From Pseudomonas mosselii (lineage in GTDB: Bacteria; Pseudomonadota; Gammaproteobacteria; Pseudomonadales; Pseudomonadaceae): 64,000 nt of DNA. The stretch covers positions 1,264,001 to 1,328,000 of the forward strand of contig NZ_CP081966.1 in assembly GCF_019823065.1 (NCBI RefSeq), read 5' to 3'. The notes beneath the pieces are model-generated. The model was given only the letters and a program-made list of their open reading frames with translations, searched no databases and was not told the DNA's origin. Below, piece after piece: positions 57,565 through 64,000 of the stretch; position 1 is the first letter of the stretch, and the number at the start of each line of letters is the position of its first letter. The position numbers and the translations under genes were made by a program.

Positions 57565-58005
57565 ATGAGCGCACCCTGGAATTTCGCCCGCTTCCTGCCC
57601 CTGGCCGAGCGCCTGCTCAGCCGCGGGCGGCTGCCGGCCCTGTTGTTCGCGGTGGCCCGCAAGGGGCCGAAGCTGGGCCAGTTGCGCGAGGATCTGCGCC
57701 TGATGCAGGCGCTGTGCCTGGCCTGGTGGCGTGGCGAGTACCGCGCCGTCAGCCCCAAGGCACTGGTGACCATCGTCGCCGGACTGCTGTACTTCGTAAG
57801 CCCCTTGGACGCCATTCCCGACTGGCTGCTGGGCGTCGGCCTGCTCGACGACATCGCCGTGCTGGGCTGGGTGCTCAAGACCGTCGCCGATGAGCTGGGT
57901 CGCTTCAAGGCCTGGCGCGACGCCCAGGCGCCGGAACGGCTGCGGGTGGTCGAGCGCCTTCCGGACACCCCGGAGGCGCTGCGTCTCGAGCGGCCCGGCA
58001 GCTGA
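57565..58005 (+). CDS. YkvA family (DUF1232) membrane protein
   Basis: A 146-residue protein with the DUF1232 motif YFVSPLDAIPDWLLGVGLLDDIAVLGWVL in a hydrophobic hairpin, flanked by basic helices. Function unknown; found in many bacteria. GGAGG sits just before the ATG at 57565. The inverted DnaA boxes lie in its leader or promoter. Confidence 0.85.
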   Translation: MSAPWNFARFLPLAERLLSRGRLPALLFAVARKGPKLGQLREDLRLMQALCLAWWRGEYRAVSPKALVTIVAGLLYFVSPLDAIPDWLLGVGLLDDIAVLGWVLKTVADELGRFKAWRDAQAPERLRVVERLPDTPEALRLERPGS

Positions 58006-58038
58006 TTCGCACAGACCCCCGAGCTTGGTAATATAATT

Positions 58039-58077
58039 GGCATAAGGGTTATGCCTACGGATTACATGCCGTAATCC
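58039..58077. promoter_or_regulatory. Twin palindromic operators before the XRE-like gene
   Basis: GGCATAA-GGG-TTATGCC (58039-58055) and GGATTAC-ATGCC-GTAATCC (58059-58077) are both perfect and their centres are 21 bases apart, two helical turns. They lie 17 bases or more before the start of the regulator gene. Confidence 0.65.
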
Positions 58078-58094
58078 AACGTCAAGGGGGTTGT

Positions 58095-58439
58095 ATGGGT
58101 ATTCAGGTCATCAGCCGGGACGGTCAGCCCGAGTACGCAGTGGTTCCCTGGGAGCAATATCAGAAGTTGCTGGCGGCCGCAGGCCAGGCGCCGGCCGCGG
58201 CTCCCGACTCAGCCAGTCACAACGAGAGCACTCAACCAAGCGCCAGCCTGTGCTCCTTGGACCAGCTGGCGTCCTTGCGTCAGGCCAAGGGCCTGGCGCC
58301 GGAGCAACTGGCACGCAGCGTCGGCATCAGCCCGGCCTACCTGGCGATGATCGAGTCCGGGGAGCGCCGCCCGGACGCTGCGATCCTGCGCAGCCTGGCC
58401 TGGCACCTTGGCGTGGCCGGCTGGAGCGAGCCGTCATGA
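58095..58439 (+). CDS. XRE-like regulator with Phd-like N-terminus
   Basis: A 114-residue protein. Residues 1-27 (IQVISRDGQPEYAVVPWEQYQKLL) look like the start of Phd/YefM antitoxins; residues 57-110 form an XRE helix-turn-helix (LASLRQAKGLAPEQLARSVGISPAYLAMIESGERRP). It probably represses itself through the two palindromes upstream. The stop overlaps the next start (ATGA). Confidence 0.8.
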   Translation: MGIQVISRDGQPEYAVVPWEQYQKLLAAAGQAPAAAPDSASHNESTQPSASLCSLDQLASLRQAKGLAPEQLARSVGISPAYLAMIESGERRPDAAILRSLAWHLGVAGWSEPS

Positions 58440-58804
58440 GCCAGGTCAGGATCAGCCGTCAGCAATGGCAGAGCCTGCTGACCGAGCTCGACCTGGCCCG
58501 CCGTCAACGCCACCTGCTCACGTACCGTGCGCTGCTTGAGCGCCTGCAATTGCCCAGTCCGGCGATGCAGACGCTGACCGCGGCGCTTGAATACCTGGCG
58601 GCGCTTGACGCCCGCGCCGAGCAGCCACTGCGCAGTTCGCTGGTGATCAGCCAGGGGGCCAGCCGCCTGCCGCGCACCGGCTTCTTCGAGTGCGTCGAGC
58701 GCCTGGGACGGTTTTCCGGACCGGTGGATGGCATGGAGGCGGCGTCCTGGCATGCCTCTGAAGTGGTGCGGGTGTTCGAGTATCGCTATCCGGAAGAGGC
58801 CTGA
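58436..58804 (+). CDS. Hypothetical partner of the XRE-like regulator
   Basis: A 122-residue soluble protein that I do not recognise. It is largely helical in its first 70 residues (SRQQWQSLLTELDLARRQRH, MQTLTAALEYLAALDARAEQ) and ends in FFECVERLGRFSGPVDGMEAASWHASEV, a possible small sheet region. Start overlaps the regulator's stop, so co-translated. The arrangement recalls an antitoxin-toxin pair but no toxin family motif is visible. Confidence 0.7.
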   Translation: MSQVRISRQQWQSLLTELDLARRQRHLLTYRALLERLQLPSPAMQTLTAALEYLAALDARAEQPLRSSLVISQGASRLPRTGFFECVERLGRFSGPVDGMEAASWHASEVVRVFEYRYPEEA

Positions 58805-58828
58805 AATCGTGGCTGTAGGCTTGGTTGT

Positions 58829-58870
58829 GGAAGCGGGTTTGCCGGCGAAAGGACCGCACAGCGGTCCCCA
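58829..58870. repeat. REP-like element with terminator-like hairpin
   Basis: GAAGCGGGTTTGCCGGCGAA followed by GGACCGC-ACA-GCGGTCC, a common Pseudomonas REP form, sits between two convergent genes and may end both transcripts. Confidence 0.55.
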
Positions 58871-58873
58871 GGT

Positions 58874-60631
58874 TTAACTCAGCACGGTTGTATCGATCAG
58901 GCTCAGCCCTGAGCCACCGTCATCCTTGGCTTGACGCTTGGCCTGGGAGGCAAGCTCGGCCAATTGACCGGCATCCAGCCCGTCGCTGCTGCCGGGCTCC
59001 AGCCAGACCACGCCGATTGACAGCGACAGCAAGGCGAAGGTCTCCCGCTGCCCTTGGCGGTTGTGGGCGATGAAGCAACCTGCCTCAAGGTGATCGCTGC
59101 GGTAGAAGCGTCGGCATTGCCGGCCAAAGGTCTCCAGCAGCAATTGCAGACGTTCGCGCCAGTCCGCCGAGCCCAGCACCAGCATGAAGTCGTCGCCGCC
59201 GATATGGCCGACGAAATCCCGGCTCGGGTCGACGCAGTCGTTCAGGCACTGGGCCAGGCACAACAGCACTTCATCGCCACGGGCATAGCCGTAGATATCG
59301 TTGAAAGGCTTGAAGCTGTCGATGTCCACGTAGCACACGGCGGCCTCGCGTCGCTGCAGCAACAGGCGCGCCAGGCACTGCTGGATCGGCACGTTGCCCG
59401 GTAGCAACGTGAGCGGATTGGCGTGCCTTGCCTGCTGGATCTTCTGCTCGGTGATCAGCTTGAGCACGTCGATCACCCGACCAAGCCCCAGGTAACGCCC
59501 ATTCTGGGTAATGATGAAGTCTTCCTCGATACGCTGGCGCGCACGGCTGGTAAGCAGGCGGCTTACCTGCTGCAGCGACTGGCCGCGCTCGACGGCGAGA
59601 AAGTCTTGGCTCATCAGTCGGCTGATCGGCTTGCGCGCGAACAGGTCGGTGCCGAAGGGTTGGAGCAGGGCATCGGCAAGCGAGTGGCGATGGACGATGC
59701 CGCAAGGGCTGCCTTGCTCGTCCAGCACGGCGAGGGAGTTGAGGTTGGCCTGGCGGCGGAAGGCGTCTAGTACCTGTTGCGTGGCAGTATCGAGGGTGAC
59801 CGAAGGCTGCTGGAGAAGCAGGGCGCTGAGGTCGCGGCTGTCCTCGCCCAGCGCTACAACCGAGTCTGGCGCCGGGGGTGGCAAGCCTAGGTAGTCTGCC
59901 ACTGGAAACTCCTGGGGGCGGCCAAGCAGGTAGCCCTGGACCAGGAACACCCCCATCTCGCCCAGCACTGTCAGTTCCTCGGCCAGTTCGATGCCCTCGG
60001 CGATCACCTGAGCGCGTGAGGCCCGGGCGATCTGCAGGATAGAGCCGACGAACTCGCGCTTGAGCGGGTCCTGGTGGATGCCATCGATGAAATGACGGTC
60101 GATCTTCACATAGTCCGGGCGCAGCTCCGACCACAGGCGCAGGCTCGAGTAACCGGCGCCCAGATCGTCCAGGGCAATGGAGAAACCCATGTCGCGGTAG
60201 TGGTGCAGGGCGTTGTACAGCAGCTGGAAATCTTCGGTAGGCGTCTGCTCGGTCAGCTCGATGACTACCCGGCTCGGCGCCAGGCCGACCTGTTCGAGCA
60301 TTTTCAGGGTGCGCCCGGACGGGTAGTCGGGCTCGACCAGGGATTCGGGGGAGACGTTGAGGAACAACTGGCCCGGCAGGTTCAGCTCGCTGAAACGGCG
60401 GCAGGCGGTTTCACGGCACAGCACCTCCAGTTCGGCGAGGCGACCGGCCTGGCGGGCGATGGCGAAGAGGTTCAGCGGCGAGTGCAGCGGGCTGTTGGAC
60501 GGGCCGCGGCTCAGGGCCTCATAGCCGAGGATGCGCCTTTCAGACAGGCAGACGATGGGTTGGAACAGACAGTGGATACTGCGTTGAGCCAGGATGGCGC
60601 TCAAGGCGCTGAGCTGTTCGGTGACGGTCAT
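58874..60631 (-). CDS. EAL-CBS-CBS-GGDDF cyclic-di-GMP signalling protein
   Basis: A 585-residue cytoplasmic protein. The N-terminal EAL domain (YEALSRG, NVSPESL, ELTEQ, LDDLGAGYSSLRLW, DYVKIDRHFI, AEGIEL, QGYLLGRP) looks catalytic, so it probably degrades cyclic-di-GMP. Two CBS repeats in the middle (about 270-400) may sense adenine nucleotides. The C-terminal GGDEF-type domain reads GGDDF, with Asp replacing the usual catalytic Glu, and no clear I-site; it may be inactive or regulatory. I chose the ATG at 60631; the frame upstream runs through the prc terminator. Confidence 0.88.
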   Translation of the reverse strand: MTVTEQLSALSAILAQRSIHCLFQPIVCLSERRILGYEALSRGPSNSPLHSPLNLFAIARQAGRLAELEVLCRETACRRFSELNLPGQLFLNVSPESLVEPDYPSGRTLKMLEQVGLAPSRVVIELTEQTPTEDFQLLYNALHHYRDMGFSIALDDLGAGYSSLRLWSELRPDYVKIDRHFIDGIHQDPLKREFVGSILQIARASRAQVIAEGIELAEELTVLGEMGVFLVQGYLLGRPQEFPVADYLGLPPPAPDSVVALGEDSRDLSALLLQQPSVTLDTATQQVLDAFRRQANLNSLAVLDEQGSPCGIVHRHSLADALLQPFGTDLFARKPISRLMSQDFLAVERGQSLQQVSRLLTSRARQRIEEDFIITQNGRYLGLGRVIDVLKLITEQKIQQARHANPLTLLPGNVPIQQCLARLLLQRREAAVCYVDIDSFKPFNDIYGYARGDEVLLCLAQCLNDCVDPSRDFVGHIGGDDFMLVLGSADWRERLQLLLETFGRQCRRFYRSDHLEAGCFIAHNRQGQRETFALLSLSIGVVWLEPGSSDGLDAGQLAELASQAKRQAKDDGGSGLSLIDTTVLS

Positions 60632-60649
60632 GGACTGCTTCCTGAAGTG

Positions 60650-60682
60650 AAAAAGGCCGGACGCTTGCACGTCCGGCCCTTC
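60650..60682 (-). terminator. Terminator of prc
   Basis: GGCCGGACG/CGTCCGGCC stem with 6-base loop and a U-run on the minus strand, 57 bases after the prc stop. Confidence 0.85.
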
Positions 60683-60739
60683 CATTTCACGACAGTCCAG
60701 TGACTGTTTGATGACAGGTCACATTATTTCGCCATCACT

Positions 60740-62821
60740 TCAGTGCTTGGCCACCGACGTGCTGAGGCTCAGGTAGTCGAGCAGGATACGACCGGTCTCG
60801 GACAGGTAGGCATCGTCCTCGGGCTTGGTGTCGTCCGGCTCGGCGGGCAGGGCGTCCTCGTCTTCCTTCTTCAACTCCTTCAGCGGTTCTTCGCCCTTGG
60901 CTTTGCGGCGGATGTTCTCCAGCGTCAGCTGCTTGGACTCGATCTCGTCGTGGCGGGCGCGACGCTGCTGCTCGTTGAGGCTGACGGTCTTCTCGTTCAT
61001 CAGCTTCTGGGTCAGCGCCAGGCGGTCGCGGATGTAGACGAACTCGGCATCCTTGTCGCTGCGCGCGTCATGCTGCGCCTTGAGCTGGGCCAGGAACGGC
61101 TTGAACGGATCGGAGGCCGGCTTGACCACCGGGCGGATGGTGTCCCACGGCATGGCCTCGGGGAGCGCGCTTTCGCCGATTTCCTTGGTGTCGATGATCG
61201 ACGGATAGGCGATGTCCGGCAGTACGCCCTGGTGCTGGGTGCTCTGCCCGGAAACCCGGTAGAACTTGGCCAGGGTCAGCTTGAGCTCGCCGTGGTTGAG
61301 CGGCTGGATGGTTTGCACGGTGCCCTTGCCGAAGGTCTGGCCGCCAATGATCAGCGCGCGGTGGTAGTCCTGCATGGCACCGGCAAAGATTTCCGACGCC
61401 GAGGCCGACAGGCGGTTGACCAGCAGCGCCAGCGGGCCTTTGTAGAAGGCGCCCGGATTCTCGTCCTCGAGCACGTCGACACGGCCGTCGGCGTTGCGCA
61501 CCAGCACGGTCGGGCCTTTCTCGATGAACAGGCTGGTCAGCTCGGTGGCTTCCTGCAGCGAGCCGCCACCGTTGTTGCGCAGGTCGATGACCACGCCGTC
61601 GACCTTTTCCTTCTGCAGCTCGGTGAGCAGCTTCTTCACGTCGCGGGTTGTGCTCTTGTAGTCCGGATCGCCAGCGCGATAGGCCTTGAAGTCCAGGTAG
61701 AAGGCCGGGATCTCGATGATCCCCAGCTTGTAGTCACGCCCGTCCTGCTTGAGCTTGAGCACCGACTTTTTCGCCGCCTGCTCTTCGAGCTTGACCGCTT
61801 CGCGGGTGATCGAGACGATCTTGCTGGTCTGATCGTTCGGCGCGTTGCTGGCCGGAATGACCTCCAGGCGTACCACCGAGCCTTTCGGGCCGCGGATCAG
61901 CTTGACCACTTCATCCAGGCGCCAGCCGACCACGTCGACCATCTCCTTGTTGCCCTGGGCCACGCCGATGATCTTGTCGGCCGGGGCGACCTGCTTGGTC
62001 TTGGCGGCAGGGCCTGCCGGCACCAGGCGCACGATCTTGACTTGGTCGTTGTCGCTCTGCAGCACCGCGCCGATGCCTTCGAGCGACAGGCTCATGTTGA
62101 TGTCGAAGTTTTCGGCGTTGTCCGGCGACAGGTAGTTGGTGTGTGGGTCGTAGGACTGGGCGAAGGTATTGATGTAAGCCTGGAAGATGTCTTCCGCGCG
62201 AGTCTGGTCCAGGCGCGCCAACTGGTTCTTGTAGCGCTTGATCAGGGTTTCCTGAACCTGTTTGAGCTCCTTGCCGGAGATCTTCTGGCGCAGCACCTCG
62301 TCTTTCACGCGCTTGCGCCACAGCTCGTCGAGCTCGGCCTGGTTCTTCATCCACGGCGCGTCCTTGCGGTCGACCAGCAGGTCTTCCTTGACGCTGAAGT
62401 CGATCTTGTCGACGCCTTTGTTCAACTCGCCCAAGGCATAGTCCAGACGCTGCTTCACGCGGTCCAGGTAGCGCTTGTAGATAGTGAAGCCAGGTTCGAG
62501 GTTGCCGCTCTTGAGGAAGTCGTCGAACTGGGTCTTCCATTTGTCGAATTCGGCGATGTCGGCTGCGGTGAAGTAGCTGCGCGACGGGTCGAGCAGCTTG
62601 ATGTAGCTGTCGTAGATGATGACCGAACGGGCGTCGTCCAGCGGTGGCTTGCTGTAGTGGTGGCGCTTGAGCAGCTCGACGATGTTGAGACTGGCCACGA
62701 CCTCGTCGCGGTCCGGCTGCAGGCTGTCCCACTTGTTGGCGGCGGCCGCATTGCCACCGAGCGTGAGGCTGCCCAGGCCGATCATGAGGGCGAGGGCGGT
62801 GCTGGGGAGGAAATGCTTCAT
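60740..62821 (-). CDS. prc: Tail-specific periplasmic protease Prc/CtpA
   Basis: Serine protease that degrades envelope proteins and trims lipoproteins or cell-wall hydrolases. From the ATG at 62821 it has 693 residues: a signal peptide ending NAAA, an N-terminal helical domain, a PDZ domain (about 185-275, LSLEGIGAVLQSD), and an S41 core with the Ser (SASASEIFAGA) and Lys (FGKGTVQ) of the dyad. The C-terminal region is charged (KGEEPLKELKKEDED). An in-frame ATG 11 codons earlier is possible. Confidence 0.94.
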   Translation of the reverse strand: MKHFLPSTALALMIGLGSLTLGGNAAAANKWDSLQPDRDEVVASLNIVELLKRHHYSKPPLDDARSVIIYDSYIKLLDPSRSYFTAADIAEFDKWKTQFDDFLKSGNLEPGFTIYKRYLDRVKQRLDYALGELNKGVDKIDFSVKEDLLVDRKDAPWMKNQAELDELWRKRVKDEVLRQKISGKELKQVQETLIKRYKNQLARLDQTRAEDIFQAYINTFAQSYDPHTNYLSPDNAENFDINMSLSLEGIGAVLQSDNDQVKIVRLVPAGPAAKTKQVAPADKIIGVAQGNKEMVDVVGWRLDEVVKLIRGPKGSVVRLEVIPASNAPNDQTSKIVSITREAVKLEEQAAKKSVLKLKQDGRDYKLGIIEIPAFYLDFKAYRAGDPDYKSTTRDVKKLLTELQKEKVDGVVIDLRNNGGGSLQEATELTSLFIEKGPTVLVRNADGRVDVLEDENPGAFYKGPLALLVNRLSASASEIFAGAMQDYHRALIIGGQTFGKGTVQTIQPLNHGELKLTLAKFYRVSGQSTQHQGVLPDIAYPSIIDTKEIGESALPEAMPWDTIRPVVKPASDPFKPFLAQLKAQHDARSDKDAEFVYIRDRLALTQKLMNEKTVSLNEQQRRARHDEIESKQLTLENIRRKAKGEEPLKELKKEDEDALPAEPDDTKPEDDAYLSETGRILLDYLSLSTSVAKH

Positions 62822-62965
62822 GCTGATTCGACGTGGAGGCAATTGATCACGCATAGTAGGCCGTCTTTTCCGTTCGCCGGTTCCATCGGAGCCGGACGCA
62901 TACTGCAAAAAGCCTGGGACTTGGCGTTCCCAGGCTCGGTCATATGATTCAACTATGGAGGCACT

Positions 62966-63928
62966 GTGAAGGCATTGCAAGGCGTTGACGGACATGTGGC
63001 GTGGGTTGAGGCCGAGCGCCCGGCCTGTGATGCCGGGCAGGTGCGTATTCGCGTAGCCGCCGCCGGGTTGAACCGCGCCGACCTGCTGCAGCGGGCCGGG
63101 CTGTACCCGCCGCCGCCCGGGGCCAGCCCTTATATGGGCCTGGAATGCTCAGGGATCGTCGAGCAGGTCGGGGCCGGCGCCGACTGGCGCGTGGGCGACC
63201 GGGTATGCGCGTTGCTGGCCGGTGGCGGCATGGCCGAGGAAGTCGTGGTCGACGCCCGGCACGTGCTGCCGGTGCCCGAAGGCCTGAGCCTGCACGAGGC
63301 GGCGGCTGTGCCCGAGGTGTACGCCACGGCTTGGCTGAACATCTTCCAGCTGGGTGCATTGAAAGCCGGTGAGAAAGTGCTGGTGCATGCCGGTGCCAGT
63401 GGCGTGGGTTCTGCAGCCATCCAGCTGTGCAAGGCGTTCGGCAACCCGGTGTGGGTCAGTGTCGGGTCGCCGCAGCGCCTGGCCTATTGTCAGTCCCTCG
63501 GCGCCGTGGGCGGCGTGGTACGCAATGGCAATCTTGATGATCTGGAACAGCTCGGGCCGTTCGATGTGATCCTCGACCCGGTGGGCGCCAGCTATGGCCC
63601 GCTCAACCTCAAGCTGCTGGCGCGTGACGGGCGCTGGGTGATCATCGGCCTGATGGGCGGTCGCAAGGTCGAGCTGGACCTGGCGCTGGTGCTGGGCAAG
63701 CGCCTGGAAATCACCGGTTCGACCTTGCGCAATCGCGATGACGCGTTCAAGGCGCAGTTGTTACAGGAGCTGCGTCAGCAAGTGTGGCCGCTTTTCGCCC
63801 AGGGACGCCTGTCGCCACAGTTGGTCGACACCTACCCGGTAGCCTTCGCCGAGGCGGCTTATGCGGAGCTGGCGAGCAACCAGGTATCCGGCAAGCTGGT
63901 GCTGGTGATCGACCCGACGCTCGTGTGA
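62966..63928 (+). CDS. qor: NAD(P)H:quinone oxidoreductase, zinc-free MDR family
   Basis: A 320-residue medium-chain dehydrogenase of the quinone reductase type: AGLNRADLLQRAGLYPPP, GLECSGIVEQVG, GDRVCALLAGGGMAEEVV, and the cofactor loop VHAGASGVGSAAIQLCK. No structural-zinc Cys cluster is seen. Start is GTG at 62966, divergent from prc with 144 bases between starts. The true substrate is unknown. Confidence 0.88.
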   Translation: MKALQGVDGHVAWVEAERPACDAGQVRIRVAAAGLNRADLLQRAGLYPPPPGASPYMGLECSGIVEQVGAGADWRVGDRVCALLAGGGMAEEVVVDARHVLPVPEGLSLHEAAAVPEVYATAWLNIFQLGALKAGEKVLVHAGASGVGSAAIQLCKAFGNPVWVSVGSPQRLAYCQSLGAVGGVVRNGNLDDLEQLGPFDVILDPVGASYGPLNLKLLARDGRWVIIGLMGGRKVELDLALVLGKRLEITGSTLRNRDDAFKAQLLQELRQQVWPLFAQGRLSPQLVDTYPVAFAEAAYAELASNQVSGKLVLVIDPTLV

Positions 63929-63940
63929 TCTGGCGCATGC

Positions 63941-63957
63941 CCCTGTAGGAGCGCGCA
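63941..63957. repeat. Partial REP-like element
   Basis: CCCTGTAGGAGCGCGC matches one arm of the Pseudomonas REP repeat, 13 bases after the qor stop. Confidence 0.4.
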
Positions 63958-63967
63958 GACTGCAACC

Positions 63968-64000
63968 TCACTCGTGGTTCTGCGGCACCAGAATGGTGTC
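63968..64000 (-). CDS. Possible C-terminal end of a gene entering from the right
   Basis: The minus strand can be read as DTILVPQNHE followed by TGA at 63968. It is open to the edge, but ten codons are too few to name a family or be sure that it is coding. Confidence 0.25.
   Translation of the reverse strand, partial: DTILVPQNHE

Noticed and set aside
60743..62947. Very long open frame on the plus strand opposite prc
   Set aside because: Antisense frames of this size are common in GC-rich Pseudomonas DNA; the minus-strand frame has a signal peptide, PDZ and S41 motifs and the plus-strand one has none.

Overview
The window is a GC-rich, gene-dense, single-chromosome-type stretch that reads as a fluorescent Pseudomonas of the P. 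putida group. The reasons are phaG, the opdH-tctCBA/tctDE tricarboxylate locus, a complete wspABCDEF-wspR surface-sensing operon, nasA fused to a flavoprotein reductase, xenA, REP-like repeats of the form GCGGG...CCCGC, and A-rich Crc/Hfq-type motifs. No insertion sequence, prophage, CRISPR array or rRNA gene was seen.

Layout. 1-2916 (minus): heme-type TonB receptor (hasR-like, running off the left edge), FecR-type anti-sigma and ECF sigma, with two Fur-box-like sites. 2993-7000: DUF4917 protein, periplasmic glycerophosphodiesterase, SulP anion transporter. 7189-13664: tRNA-Gly(CCC), phaG, rsuA, a cysteine-rich small protein, a membrane diguanylate cyclase, a Tyr-rich lipoprotein, an enoyl-CoA hydratase-family hydrolase and ung. 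13701-21297: the tricarboxylate module (abrB-like, tctABC, opdH; divergent tctDE). 21321-24872: HDOD protein, ygfZ, sdhE-ygfX, rdgC. 25089-30446: tRNA-Val and tRNA-Asp with their promoter, then hscC facing a giant J-like membrane protein and a DUF1266 protein. 30510-31442: LysR regulator. 31574-37116: an orphan type VI secretion cargo island (Eag chaperone, PAAR-Rhs-nuclease, putative immunity gene). 37109-44270: assimilatory nitrate/nitrite reduction (nirD, nirB, nasA), each transcription unit preceded by an ANTAR-type hairpin plus terminator. 44566-47820: ParD-like/methionine aminopeptidase pair, xenA, truncated HicB, DUF533 protein. 47949-56361: wsp operon. 56563-58804: FKBP isomerase, YkvA protein preceded by paired DnaA boxes, and a Phd/XRE-like regulator with partner. 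58874-63928: EAL-CBS-GGDDF protein, prc protease, quinone oxidoreductase. A last partial gene may enter from the right edge.

How the parts work together. Three loci signal through cyclic-di-GMP (the cyclase at 9583, WspR, and the EAL/GGDDF protein at 58874). Nutrient capture is represented by heme/iron, sulfate-type anions, glycerophosphodiesters, tricarboxylates and nitrate. The regulatory DNA is unusually readable: Fur-like boxes, a sigma-54-like element at phaG, three AACCTTTC octamers between opdH and tctD, Crc/Hfq-type motifs at opdH and tctC, twin nitrate-operon leader RNAs, and two tandem palindromes before the XRE gene.

The best candidates for new biology are the C-terminal nuclease of the Rhs protein with its unrecognised immunity partner, the HscC/J-like/DUF1266 chaperone module, the ParD-like/MetAP pair, the Phd-XRE two-gene unit with twin operators, and the inverted DnaA boxes. 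Starts and domain limits were set by eye, with no database search.
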